Source: Clostridia bacterium
GTDB taxonomy: Bacteria > Bacillota > Clostridia > Lachnospirales > Lachnospiraceae
Length of the DNA: 61,350 bases
Direction: 5' to 3'
Assembly: GCA_003249225.1 (NCBI GenBank)
Contig: QKJQ01000026.1
Span: 1 to 61,350, forward strand
Shown here: positions 35,742 through 44,580 of the stretch, piece after piece
Position numbering within the stretch: position 1 is the first letter of the stretch
How the letters are laid out: each line of letters starts with the position of its first letter
The notes under the pieces: generated by a model
The model's database searches: none
Seen by the model: only the letters and a program-made list of their open reading frames with translations
Told to the model about the DNA's origin: nothing
Position numbers and translations under genes: made by a program

Positions 35742-35753
35742 CATGCAGCGGTC
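35725..35753 (+). terminator. Terminator of LacI-type gene
   Basis: GACCGC-g-CATG pairs with CATG-ca-GCGGTC; the stem includes the stop codon region and is followed by TATTAAATTT, a weak T-tract. Confidence 0.7.
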
Positions 35754-36201
35754 TATTAAATTTACCTAGATTCCTTCTTCTCTTCCAAATACCTCATTAA
35801 CCTTCAAAGTATGCTTCAATCTTATTCAACTCTTACTCTAACTGTTCCAAAAGACCGCCAAACATGCTGTAAGCACTGACTGTTTCAGAGCATTACATCT
35901 GCCTCTTAAGACTGTCAATCTTTATTCTGTTTCACCAATCACCCTTTCAAGCTTATAATATTCCACTTGCACACCTCTATATCCTTTTAACTGGATCTAG
36001 CCGCTTGTTACTACCAAAATCAATAAAAAATAAAGTACATTAAAAGCTAAAAAACATGATTGTGGATAACACAGGGATTTTCTGTTCTTTTTTAAAAAAA
36101 GAATCATCATTTTTCAACAAAGAGAGCTGCAAAAAAGTAATTGGGTAGAGTATTTTTTTACATCACCTTTAATAATTCGGGTTACTTTAATTCAAAAAGC
36201 A
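35754..36201. other. Gap with decayed coding look
   Basis: No intact gene. The minus strand shows short in-frame protein-like stretches interrupted by stops, for example MFGGLLEQLE ... ELNKIEAYFEG around 35790-35880, suggesting an eroded gene. No identity assigned. Confidence 0.3.
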
Positions 36202-36438
36202 TTATTTCATTCTAGCTTTGTTAGTAGTAGATTTAACATTGAAACTATAACTTTCTAAAAAAAATGAATGCAATTTTTCTGCATTCATTTTTTGACTAAT
36301 CATTCCACTTTTTAAGTTTGTTTGAAATTCCATCAAAGCACCTGTTGTAGAAACATAATCATCACTACGAATAGCAGCTCCCTGCCCCAATAGTTTTCTA
36401 TCTGTAATGTGCTTAATGTTATGTTTACATCTTTCCAA
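36202..36438 (-). pseudogene. Unrecognised ORF, possibly a gene fragment
   Basis: ORF of 78 aa (MERCKHNIKHITDRKLLGQG start) with no RBS; the frame continues upstream without a start (HKRHNDHLERCKHN), as if this were the 3' part of a longer gene. AT-rich codon use unlike its neighbours. No domain recognised. Confidence 0.35.
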
Positions 36439-36559
36439 ATGATCGTTATGCCTTTTATGTTTGGCGTATAGCGATGTCTATTATACTTCAATAACAACGG
36501 AGCTCATCTTAGAGGCAGTCATAAATTCATGTTTTAATGTCAAATCAACAATTATAATC

Positions 36560-37921
36560 TTAGTCACAAATCATCCTGGTGCTTCTTGGAAACCTGATTT
36601 CAAAAGTCGTTCCTTTCCCGATATTACTGCTTACTTCGATTCTTCCTCTGTGCTCTTCTACGATCCATTTAGCAATCGCCAGTCCCAGTCCGGTTCCTTT
36701 TCGGTCTCTGGCCTGGTCTGCACGGAAGAACCTCTCAAAAATATGTTTCTGCTCTTCCTCATCAATACCGATTCCATCATCTTCGATAATTGTAATTGTC
36801 TCATCATTCCGTTGTACAATGGATATCCATACATGTCCGGAACTCTTTCCGTACTTAATTGCATTTTCTATAAAATTCAGCATCAGCTGGGTTATAAGAC
36901 TTTGGTCTGCTTCGATGTGTATTGTTCCTGTGTTTTTAAAGGATACTTCAATATTGGCATCTTTTGCCATGTCCTCCAGCTCTTCTATTACATTTTCAAT
37001 GACCTCTGATAAATCAATTGTTTCCATTACTAATTTATATCTTCCCTCATACCCTCTGGTAAGTGTCAGCAGCTGTGAGATAATGGTATTCATTCTTCTG
37101 CTTTCTTTGTCGATCACTTCAAGGGACTTTTGTAAATCACCTATGGTGCTCTCTGATTCGATCTCCTTTAGCAGGGTATCCGTATAAGCCATTATAATAG
37201 AGACCGGTGTACGTAGTTCATGTGATGCATCCGAAGCAAATCTCTTTTCTTTTTCAAAAGATTCCTCAAGCCTTTCCAGCATATCATTAAAGGTATCAAT
37301 AAGTTCATTTACTTCATCATGGCTGTGGTTCCCTGTAATTCGATTCGAAAGATCATCTCTTCCGATTGATTTTGCTGTCTTTGTTACTTTTGTTATTGGA
37401 TATAAGGCTTTTTTGGCAATCAGCAGACCACCGAAAATCGTAATAATAAAATAAAACGGTACGGCAAATGCGATCATCAGCTTGATCTGCCCCAATGTTT
37501 TATTTACGGAATCAAGATTGTAGTATACTCTGATCTTTGCTACAATTCTTCCTTCTTTTTGAATATTCTCATCAAGTACGATCCATTTCATTCCATCGAA
37601 TGTGGAACGTCTTACCGCCCCAGTTTCAAAGGCAGAAAAATCAGTTAAATCAAGTAAGCTGTTTTTGTATATCAACGTATCATTCATCGAATATACTATC
37701 GTCGGTGTATCTTCCGATATTGCAGTATTCTCATCCCAGCTTACCGCATTGTTCTCATATTCAATCCCGGTTTCTGCGAGAGATACAATACTCTCCGCTG
37801 AGCTTTCTGCCTCACCATAAAGGGAATTTGATATGGAACTATACAGAACCGGAAGAAAGATCAGCAGCAGAATACTGGTCAAAAGAGTATACCATAACAT
37901 CATTTTTGTCCGTATTTTCAT
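36560..37921 (-). CDS. Sensor histidine kinase (EnvZ/CusS-like)
   Basis: Membrane kinase of 453 aa: helix 1 (about 8-30), extracytoplasmic sensor to about 150, helix 2, HAMP (about 175-230), HisKA with DASHELRTPVSIIMAYTD, and HATPase with NAIKYG, DDGIGI and KGTGLGLAI. Start 37921 has AAGGAG 8 nt upstream. Located 25 bp after its response regulator on the minus strand. The pair is divergent from the ABC-2/NEW3 operon and probably controls it. Confidence 0.93.
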   Translation of the reverse strand: MKIRTKMMLWYTLLTSILLLIFLPVLYSSISNSLYGEAESSAESIVSLAETGIEYENNAVSWDENTAISEDTPTIVYSMNDTLIYKNSLLDLTDFSAFETGAVRRSTFDGMKWIVLDENIQKEGRIVAKIRVYYNLDSVNKTLGQIKLMIAFAVPFYFIITIFGGLLIAKKALYPITKVTKTAKSIGRDDLSNRITGNHSHDEVNELIDTFNDMLERLEESFEKEKRFASDASHELRTPVSIIMAYTDTLLKEIESESTIGDLQKSLEVIDKESRRMNTIISQLLTLTRGYEGRYKLVMETIDLSEVIENVIEELEDMAKDANIEVSFKNTGTIHIEADQSLITQLMLNFIENAIKYGKSSGHVWISIVQRNDETITIIEDDGIGIDEEEQKHIFERFFRADQARDRKGTGLGLAIAKWIVEEHRGRIEVSSNIGKGTTFEIRFPRSTRMICD

Positions 37922-37946
37922 AATGGAAATTCTCCTTTTCTTCGCT

Positions 37947-38627
37947 TTATACTTCCACTTCATGCCGCATCACATACCCGAATCCGCGTATGGTATGAAT
38001 CAGCTTTATTTCAAATTTTTTATCAATTTTACCTCTGAGATATCTTATATATACGTCCACAACATTGGAATCGTATTCAAATTCATTATTCCATACATGA
38101 TCCGTTATCTGTGCTCTCGTTAAAATTCGCCCCTGGTTTCTCAGCAGATACTCAAGCAAAGCATATTCCTTCGATGTCAGCTGAATGCTCTGTCCGCTTC
38201 TTGTAACAATATGTTCATCAACGTTCATCGTCAGATCTTCCAGTGTCAGCACATTATCTTTGATTTCGCTCTGTCGTCTCATCAGCACGCGAATTCTTGC
38301 CAGAAGTTCATCGAAGGCAAATGGTTTAACAAGATAATCATCTGCTCCTGCATTCAGCCCCTTTACTCTGTCTTCGATACTATCCCTTGCTGTTAATATG
38401 AGTATATTCGTCTTGTTGCCCCTGGCTCTTAATTTTTTCATAAGCTCAATACCGTTTAATTTCGGAAGCATCAGATCTAGGATGATGCAGTCATATTCAA
38501 GGGCGTCTGCATAGTCAAAGCCGCTCTCTCCATCAGAGCAGTTATCCACTTCAAATCCTTCGGAATGCAATCGCTTCGTTATAATATTCTGTAAGGAATC
38601 ATCATCCTCAATCACAAGTATTTTCAT
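37947..38627 (-). CDS. OmpR-family response regulator
   Basis: Regulator of 226 aa: receiver domain with the acidic pair EDDD, phospho-acceptor in CIILDLMLPKLNG and KPFAFDELLARI, then winged-helix DNA-binding domain (VVDVYIRYLRGKID, TIRGFGYVM). I use ATG 38627, whose Shine-Dalgarno GGAATGGGAG comes from a hairpin-RBS element; the longer ORF (38723) would translate that element. Direct repeats at 38844-38872 upstream of the divergent operon are candidate binding sites. Confidence 0.93.
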   Translation of the reverse strand: MKILVIEDDDSLQNIITKRLHSEGFEVDNCSDGESGFDYADALEYDCIILDLMLPKLNGIELMKKLRARGNKTNILILTARDSIEDRVKGLNAGADDYLVKPFAFDELLARIRVLMRRQSEIKDNVLTLEDLTMNVDEHIVTRSGQSIQLTSKEYALLEYLLRNQGRILTRAQITDHVWNNEFEYDSNVVDVYIRYLRGKIDKKFEIKLIHTIRGFGYVMRHEVEV

Positions 38628-38632
38628 ATTGT

Positions 38633-38675
38633 CTCCCATTCCTGCGCTTATCTTTGCGCATAATAAGTTCGTGCC
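38633..38675 (-). repeat. Hairpin-RBS element before response regulator
   Basis: Sense orientation: ATGCGC-aaagataa-GCGCA, then GGAATGGGAG, with ATG 5 nt later. Preceding sequence GAACTTATT matches the GAACTTGAT that precedes the stem at 32371 and 7815. Confidence 0.8.
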
Positions 38676-38834
38676 GCTATTGTACACATTCGTCTGTTGT
38701 CTTCGATATAAATGAATATTCAAAATCCGCTGAACTACGATATCATCTTCTGACTCCGAATATCTTCTTTTCTTCCTTTTATCTTCTTTCCTTCCTTTTC
38801 TAATAATTATTCTAGCACAAACAGATGATAATCC

Positions 38835-38888
38835 AATGAGAAATTATCATTTCTTTATCATCGGTTTCTCATTTTCGTTTTGTATGAT
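38835..38888 (+). promoter_or_regulatory. Response-regulator box and -10 of ABC-2 operon
   Basis: Three direct repeats TTATCAT (38844), TTATCAT (38855) and TTCTCAT (38866) with exact 11-bp spacing, the pattern bound by OmpR/PhoB-type regulators, lie 10 bp before TATGAT (38883-38888) with no good -35. A 9-bp inverted repeat AATGAGAAA/TTTCTCATT (38835-38873) encloses them. Confidence 0.65.
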
Positions 38889-38931
38889 CTGGTTATAGAA
38901 ACAAAGATAAGAAAAATAAGGAGGTCCGAAT

Positions 38932-39660
38932 ATGTTAATAACAAAAGATCTAACAAAAAAATATCAGGATTTTACAGCTGTGGATCATTTAAATCTAAAA
39001 GTCAATGATGGAGCAATCTTTGGTTTTCTTGGTCATAATGGAGCCGGGAAGACAACCACACTTTCCATGCTCACCACTCTGATTCTTCCAACAACGGGAA
39101 CCGCAACCATTGATGGTTACGATATCGTTAAGGATAATCTACAGGTCAGAAATCTGCTGGGTTACCTTCCTGAAAATGTAATGCTGTACGGAGATCTGAC
39201 GGCACGGGAAAATCTTCAGTTCTTTGGTAAACTGGCAAATGTCAAAGATATAGACCGAAACATAGAAGAAGTTCTATCATTGCTTAACTTTACAAAATGG
39301 ACGGATAAAAAAGTTAAGACATTTTCAAAGGGCATGCGACAACGTATAGGAATTGCCCAGGCCATTCTTCACAAACCAAAGATCCTGTTCCTTGACGAAC
39401 CGACATCCGGTCTTGATCCACAGGGAACCAAAGAGATCCGGGACATCCTGCTTCAGATCAACAAAGACTGGGGAACAACGATCTTCATGAATACTCATCT
39501 TCTGTCTGAAGTTACCAAGATATGCACCGATATTGGTATCATAAGTCACGGCAAACTGCTGGTATCAGAATCCATTGCTAATTTAACAGCAAATTTCAAA
39601 GAAGAAAAATCACTGGAGGAAATCTACTTCAAAATAGAAGGAGGTGGAATCAATGCATAA
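38932..39660 (+). CDS. ABC transporter ATPase (ABC-2 type)
   Basis: ATP-binding subunit of 242 aa with Walker A GHNGAGKTTT, signature FSKGMRQRIG, Walker B ILFLDEPTSGLD and a switch His in NTHLL. CcmA/NatA-like class. It overlaps the following permease gene by 8 bp. Together with two permeases and a NEW3 membrane protein it forms an export or envelope-maintenance system. Confidence 0.94.
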   Translation: MLITKDLTKKYQDFTAVDHLNLKVNDGAIFGFLGHNGAGKTTTLSMLTTLILPTTGTATIDGYDIVKDNLQVRNLLGYLPENVMLYGDLTARENLQFFGKLANVKDIDRNIEEVLSLLNFTKWTDKKVKTFSKGMRQRIGIAQAILHKPKILFLDEPTSGLDPQGTKEIRDILLQINKDWGTTIFMNTHLLSEVTKICTDIGIISHGKLLVSESIANLTANFKEEKSLEEIYFKIEGGGINA

Positions 39661-40576
39661 CAGTAAAATAATCGCGGCAAAGGAATTCAGAACAGCTTAT
39701 AAGGATAAAGTATTTATTATGATCGTTCTCTTATTTCTGCTGATGTCCATTGCTTCTGTCTATATCGGTTCCACTACAAAGAATGCAGAGCTGAAAGCAT
39801 ACCAGGATATTGTCAGTGTAATACAGAGCGAAGGCGGGGCCTTACCCGCAGCACCGGAGATCTTCCCGCTGGCAATTCTAAAGAACATTATCACCTACAT
39901 TACCATGATCGGTGCAGTACTTGCGATTTTTCTTGGATTTGATTCCTTTAGCAGCGAGCGTGAAAATGGTACCTTGAAGCTCTTACTATCAAAACCTGTT
40001 TACCGCGATCAGTTGATCACTGGTAAGCTTCTGGGTGCCGGTGTAATAATCGGCGGTATTCTAATTGTAACTCTGCTGTTCAACCTGACTCTATTTATCG
40101 TAACGACCGGACTTTTGCCTGGTGTCAATGAAATCCTGCGACTGGTGATATTCTTCTTCCTGGCCTTCGTCTACATGATGTCTTTTTATATTGTTACCTT
40201 GTATGTTTCGATTCGGACGCAGGACAGAACCTCAGGTTTTCTCATCATGATGGTCCTGTGGGTATTTATCAGCTTTGTAATCCCGCAGCTTGCAGACACA
40301 CAGAAGAACTTCGCTTATGCCCTGAACAGTATAGCGAGCACGGTAACGCAGATTCCAAGCGATACCGCCCTGTCAAAAACAATTGAATATTTTTCACCGG
40401 CCGTTCAGTTTAGTAACGTCAGCGGCGACTTGTTACAGACCGTTTCTGCTACTGCAACTACATCCGTCGCATCTGTATTAGGAAAGAACCTGCCGGCACT
40501 CCTTGATCTGTTCTTCCCTGGAATTTTATTTCTTATTCTTTCCTATACAAGGGTTCAAAGGGAGGATGCCATATGA
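39653..40576 (+). CDS. ABC-2 family permease
   Basis: Integral membrane protein of 307 aa with about six helices and the NosY/ABC-2-type signature ERENGTLKLLLSKPVYRDQLITGK. The ATG at 39653 follows AAGGAGG (39638-39644); an earlier GTG would overlap that RBS. Paralogue of the second permease (41399): both share the PAAP, ENGTLKL/RNGTLKL and FxSFVIPQ-type segments. Confidence 0.9.
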   Translation: MHNSKIIAAKEFRTAYKDKVFIMIVLLFLLMSIASVYIGSTTKNAELKAYQDIVSVIQSEGGALPAAPEIFPLAILKNIITYITMIGAVLAIFLGFDSFSSERENGTLKLLLSKPVYRDQLITGKLLGAGVIIGGILIVTLLFNLTLFIVTTGLLPGVNEILRLVIFFFLAFVYMMSFYIVTLYVSIRTQDRTSGFLIMMVLWVFISFVIPQLADTQKNFAYALNSIASTVTQIPSDTALSKTIEYFSPAVQFSNVSGDLLQTVSATATTSVASVLGKNLPALLDLFFPGILFLILSYTRVQREDAI

Positions 40577-41394
40577 AAACTAAATTGAAAATACTTCCGG
40601 CTCTTCTTTTTACAGCACTGCTTTTTACCGGCATGTTACCTTCACAAGCTACCTTCGCATCTGCTGGAACACAAATCACCGCGGCCAATGAAATGGTGTC
40701 CGGAGAGACCACTAGTACAACAATTGCGGTCTGGAATACCGATACCGCAGAACATACCTATACCTTGACTTACGATTATCTTCCGGCTGATTTTCACGGG
40801 TACTTTATGCAGAATAACACAGTTACTGACACCGTTACGATTCCGGCGTCCGAATCTGCTGTACTGGCTTTCCTCGTGGATGTACCGGCTGATACTACAA
40901 CGAAAGAACTTCATATATCTCTTAATGCTGTAAAAGAAGACGGCACTGCAAATACTTTTCCGGTCACCTACACGTTAAATAATGAATATGGTGTTGTCAT
41001 TTCAAATAACGTTACACTGATAAAAGCAACGAATGGTGACACGATTACCCTTGATATCGGCGTTACGAATACCGGCACCAGGGATCTAAGCGGGCTGGCA
41101 CTTTCTGTGGATGCTCCCTATAAATGGATCACAGAGAATATCACTCCGGAAAATATAAGTTTAAAAGCGGGTGAAACAGGCGTTTACAAAGTCAGCCTTA
41201 TCATCCCCACATCCGGTCAGGCTGGTGAATATCCGGTAAAACTTACCTGTTCGAATGATCAGGTCACAAGCAGTGAGCTGGTCGCATCAGTCGCAGTATC
41301 AACAAGCGTCCAGTACTTCTGGTGGATCGCAGGAGTTGTCGCAGTCGTACTTGTTTTCACCTTACTATATTTTAAAAAACATGGAAGGAGGTAA
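40573..41394 (+). CDS. NEW3-like exported membrane-anchored protein
   Basis: Protein of 273 aa: signal peptide (1-30), two Ig-like beta domains resembling the NEW3 (alpha-galactosidase-associated) domain, with VTNTGTRDLSGLALSV and LKAGETGVYKVSLIIPTSGQAGEYPV, and a C-terminal membrane helix (about 247-268) with a KKHGRR tail. Located outside the cytoplasmic membrane. Its start overlaps the previous stop (ATGA). It sits between two paralogous permease genes and is likely a structural part of that transporter. Confidence 0.85.
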   Translation: MKTKLKILPALLFTALLFTGMLPSQATFASAGTQITAANEMVSGETTSTTIAVWNTDTAEHTYTLTYDYLPADFHGYFMQNNTVTDTVTIPASESAVLAFLVDVPADTTTKELHISLNAVKEDGTANTFPVTYTLNNEYGVVISNNVTLIKATNGDTITLDIGVTNTGTRDLSGLALSVDAPYKWITENITPENISLKAGETGVYKVSLIIPTSGQAGEYPVKLTCSNDQVTSSELVASVAVSTSVQYFWWIAGVVAVVLVFTLLYFKKHGRR

Positions 41395-41398
41395 TGCT

Positions 41399-42367
41399 AT
41401 GAAACCAATCAGAACAATCCTGAAAAAAGAAATATCCGATGCTGTTCGAAATAAGCTTTTTCTGGTGATTCTCGGTATGTTACTGGTTCTTACAATTGTG
41501 TCAGTCGTCCTTGGCGCTTTTCAGGTAAAAGCAAATCTGGATGCTTATAATCAGTCCGTTTCATTCTTAAAGTCACTTGGTAAAACAGATTTTCCGGCTG
41601 CTCCAAACTTAAACCCGCTGGCTTCCTCAAAGAACTTTGTTAATTATATCGGACTGCTCGGTGCACTAATGGCAATCATTCTTGGAAATGCCGCCATTGT
41701 GAAAGAAAAGCGGAATGGTACGCTGAAGCTGATCTTATCGAGACAGATCTTCCGTGATAAATATTTAAATGGAAAAATCCTTGGCAATCTGACCCTTTTA
41801 TTCTCCATATCCATGTTTACTTTTGTAATCAGTCTGGCCTCGGTAGCTTTCATCAGCACCGTTTCACTGACCCTGGATGATATCACCCGCATGCTTGCAT
41901 TTTTCATAATGTCTTTCCTGTACATGAGTGTGTTCTTGATCCTGGGTGTATTACTGGCCGTTGCAATACCAAACGGAAATAAAGCATTGCTTGTAACGGT
42001 AATTATATGGCTGATCTTTTCCTTTATCCTGCCGCAGATCGGTGACACAATGGATATGGATAACCAGCTTCCGGGAGGCTTTTTCTCCGCCATGGGAATG
42101 AACAAGGCGGATACACAAAAAGTATTAGATAACTTCAAGTTCTACGAAACAGCCAGGGACAGCATTGAACAAATGTCACCTACAAAGCACTACGAACGTG
42201 CAAGCTTTGCTCTGTTGAATGTCAAGCCTGGCTTTGAAACAAATACAACATTACAGATCTTATCCATAAAATGGATCGATCTTCTCGGATTACTTGCCCC
42301 AATCATCGTTTTATGGCTGATAACCTATGTAATCTTTTTGAAACGGGAAAACATTTATCAGGAATAA
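41399..42367 (+). CDS. ABC-2 family permease (second)
   Basis: Membrane protein of 322 aa, about six helices, signature EKRNGTLKLILSRQIFRDKYLNGK, and a longer loop with PGGFFSAMGMNKADTQ and SPTKHYERAS near residue 225-260. Start 41399 has AAGGAGG (41385-41391). Paralogue of the first permease; the pair probably forms a heterodimer. Confidence 0.9.
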   Translation: MKPIRTILKKEISDAVRNKLFLVILGMLLVLTIVSVVLGAFQVKANLDAYNQSVSFLKSLGKTDFPAAPNLNPLASSKNFVNYIGLLGALMAIILGNAAIVKEKRNGTLKLILSRQIFRDKYLNGKILGNLTLLFSISMFTFVISLASVAFISTVSLTLDDITRMLAFFIMSFLYMSVFLILGVLLAVAIPNGNKALLVTVIIWLIFSFILPQIGDTMDMDNQLPGGFFSAMGMNKADTQKVLDNFKFYETARDSIEQMSPTKHYERASFALLNVKPGFETNTTLQILSIKWIDLLGLLAPIIVLWLITYVIFLKRENIYQE

Positions 42368-42509
42368 TCCGCAGGGACCAATCCGTATATATCATGGGTG
42401 CAACATACCTTTTGACCCCAAATCATTATTCAAAAATTCCATACCAGAAGTTATTACCATCAAACATTAATAACAAACAAATCATATAAAAATCAGGAGG
42501 AAATAAATC

Positions 42510-43286
42510 ATGAAAAAATCAATAACAGGAATCATCCTTGTAGCAATGGTACTTACCATATTAGGCGGCTGCGGACAAAGCAGCACTCCTTCAACGTCCC
42601 AGACAACAGCAATTTCAAGCACCTCGGCCTCAAATTCAGCTTCTGGCACTTCTGCATCTTCTTCAACTTCATCTTCGACTTCTGCAGATGCAACAGCCGC
42701 AACAACCGATCAGACAACAGCTTCAACTGCTGATTCCTCTGCTGTTACAGCCGATGACCAGGACGGGGATGGTATTCCTGATCTTGTTGAGAAAACATAT
42801 GGAACCAATCCACACACTGCCGATACCGATGGCGATGGGACAAATGATGTGAATGATCAAACACCGGTATACACAGACAATCTGATCAGCGAAACCAGTT
42901 CCACTGTACTTCCTATAACAATTAAGGATGCTCGTGTTGAAGACAATGCCGCAGCAGATCATCTGGAAATCACATTTAAGAACGATGGGACAACGACATT
43001 AAGTAACTTTGATATTTACTATACAATCACAGATAAAGTTAACACCGATCAGGTCGAAGGATACTATCAGAAGTTAGACGGCTTATCCGTTGCAGCAGGA
43101 GAAAGTGTTACGTTGCATTTTGACAATAACGTAGACCAGGCAAATCATTATTACGGTAATATGAATGGATTATATGGTACTTCCTCAAACGGTCTTACCT
43201 TTGCCATCAGCCTTCATGCCGCAGGATATCAGCCGGTAACCTTTACTGTAGATAAAGCTGACGGTACAGCAGAAGTTGCGGATTAA
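42510..43286 (+). CDS. Lipoprotein with calcium-binding DxDGDG repeats
   Basis: Lipoprotein of 258 aa. Lipobox LGGC after a short signal peptide, a Ser/Thr/Ala-rich linker (about 22-85), two thrombospondin type 3-like calcium motifs (DDQDGDGIPDLVE and DTDGDGTNDVND, about 88-120), then a beta domain to the end. Surface located. It has RBS AGGAGG and follows the transporter operon by 142 bp, so it could be part of it or separately expressed. Confidence 0.85.
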   Translation: MKKSITGIILVAMVLTILGGCGQSSTPSTSQTTAISSTSASNSASGTSASSSTSSSTSADATAATTDQTTASTADSSAVTADDQDGDGIPDLVEKTYGTNPHTADTDGDGTNDVNDQTPVYTDNLISETSSTVLPITIKDARVEDNAAADHLEITFKNDGTTTLSNFDIYYTITDKVNTDQVEGYYQKLDGLSVAAGESVTLHFDNNVDQANHYYGNMNGLYGTSSNGLTFAISLHAAGYQPVTFTVDKADGTAEVAD

Positions 43287-43405
43287 TACTCTCACCTTAT
43301 TCTCAGATTCAGCTTATATAAATCTCAGCATGAAGCAGTAAGATTAAGATACAAAAGGTGAACAAACCTTATCAATAAAATCTTACAATTATGGAGGAAA
43401 TGCGA

Positions 43406-43891
43406 ATGAAGAAAAGAAATCTTGTTTTATCATTTGTTGGCATACTGTCAATGATAGCTGTCGTTAGTGCAATTCCGGCAAGTCAGCTCATCAGTGCTAA
43501 AACAACCACAACCCCGGCTGCAACAGCAGAAACAGATACAGAAGAGAAAGATGATGACGCAGCACTTGCTAATATGACGGTTGCTCTTACCGAAGATCAG
43601 GCTAAAACAATTGCCCTTGCATCCATACAAGACGGAAGCTTTGTAGCAATTGAATTAGAAGATGAAGACGGTGCAGCGGTATACGGTGTTACTGTTTCAT
43701 CCGGAACTACAGAAAGCGATGTGAAAGTTGATGCCAATACCGGCGATATCCTGAAGACGGAAGCCGGTGGTGATTCAGAGGAAATTGATGCACAAGATAC
43801 TGATACAGAAGAAAATGACACAGAAGATCAGGATGGTGCAGACAACGAAGATAATGACAGCACAGAAAACGAAACTGAGGTAAATGAGTAA
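43406..43891 (+). CDS. PepSY-domain exported protein with acidic tail
   Basis: Protein of 161 aa: signal peptide or membrane anchor (about 1-30), a PepSY domain (about 50-115; LTEDQAKTIALASIQDG ... VDANTGDILKTE) and a C-terminal tail of over 40 residues almost entirely Asp/Glu/Asn/Thr. ATG 43406 with GGAGG 8 nt upstream is preferred to 43391. Near a downstream two-component pair; PepSY proteins are often found beside such systems. Terminator follows. Confidence 0.85.
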   Translation: MKKRNLVLSFVGILSMIAVVSAIPASQLISAKTTTTPAATAETDTEEKDDDAALANMTVALTEDQAKTIALASIQDGSFVAIELEDEDGAAVYGVTVSSGTTESDVKVDANTGDILKTEAGGDSEEIDAQDTDTEENDTEDQDGADNEDNDSTENETEVNE

Positions 43892-43931
43892 ACTCATCTT
43901 TATGAGATAACATAAATTTTACACCTTTTGT

Positions 43932-43970
43932 AACAATACTCTCATAACAAATGGGAGTATTGTTTTCTTC
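43932..43970 (+). terminator. Terminator after PepSY gene
   Basis: AACAATACTC (43932-43941) pairs perfectly with GAGTATTGTT (43955-43964), followed by TTCTTC. Confidence 0.88.
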
Positions 43971-43983
43971 ATTCTTCAAAAAC

Positions 43984-44013
43984 TTGATACCGCTTTATGG
44001 CATCACATATAAT
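43984..44013 (+). promoter_or_regulatory. Promoter of LspA-like/two-component operon
   Basis: TTGATA (43984-43989), 18-bp spacer, TATAAT (44008-44013). Confidence 0.7.
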
Positions 44014-44052
44014 AAGTAAAGGACAAGATAAACAGACTAGAAAGGACACACT

Positions 44053-44580
44053 ATGTTTCGAAAGAAAATTAAATCTATGAATTATTTTATCTCTCTGTTT
44101 CTGCTGTTATTTGACCAAACCACGAAAATCCTCGTGTTCTATACTGCTCCATATAATGTGAATGTGTCAGAAAATAGTATTTTATCTATCCACGCTGTTT
44201 TTAATAACTATGGAAATTTTGCAAATGCAAAATGGCAGCTTGGGTATTTCCCTTATTTTTTTATTCTGATAAACATTGTTTTGATCTTCCTGATTCTATT
44301 CGCCTATGATTTTCTAAAAAGTAGACTTTGTCTAGGGCATAACAGTAAATCATATGATTTTCTATGGTGCCTGATGCTTGCCGGAACGTTAGCTTCTTTC
44401 TTTGATAAAGTATTCTGGAATTATACTTTGGATTTTATCAGTATAAAAAATCTTGCCGTATTTGACCTGAAGGACCTTTATTACATCATTGGAATCACCG
44501 GATTAATAGCACTTATCTTCCGCTCAGATTCAAAAAAACTAGTAAACAAATGTAATATCTCAACGAAAGGATTGCCATGA
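44053..44580 (+). CDS. Divergent signal peptidase II (LspA)-like protein
   Basis: Four-helix membrane protein of 175 aa. The N-terminal DQTTK motif, NNYGNFAN, and C-terminal FDKVFWNYTLDFISIKN followed by VFDLKDLYYIIG line up with the lipoprotein signal peptidase regions; both catalytic aspartates (in LDF and LKD) appear kept, but the invariant Asn of FNxAD is Asp and the GNxxDR Asn/Arg are lost. First gene of an operon with a response regulator and kinase; stop overlaps the next start (ATGA). Activity as a peptidase is plausible, not shown. Confidence 0.7.
   Translation: MFRKKIKSMNYFISLFLLLFDQTTKILVFYTAPYNVNVSENSILSIHAVFNNYGNFANAKWQLGYFPYFFILINIVLIFLILFAYDFLKSRLCLGHNSKSYDFLWCLMLAGTLASFFDKVFWNYTLDFISIKNLAVFDLKDLYYIIGITGLIALIFRSDSKKLVNKCNISTKGLP

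Noticed and set aside
36579..37187. ORF of 202 aa antisense to the histidine kinase
   Set aside because: Ser/Ile-rich shadow of the kinase coding strand with no family resemblance.
38628..38723. Longer N-terminus of the OmpR regulator
   Set aside because: The added residues are the translated hairpin-RBS element; the receiver domain starts at the ATG directly after it.
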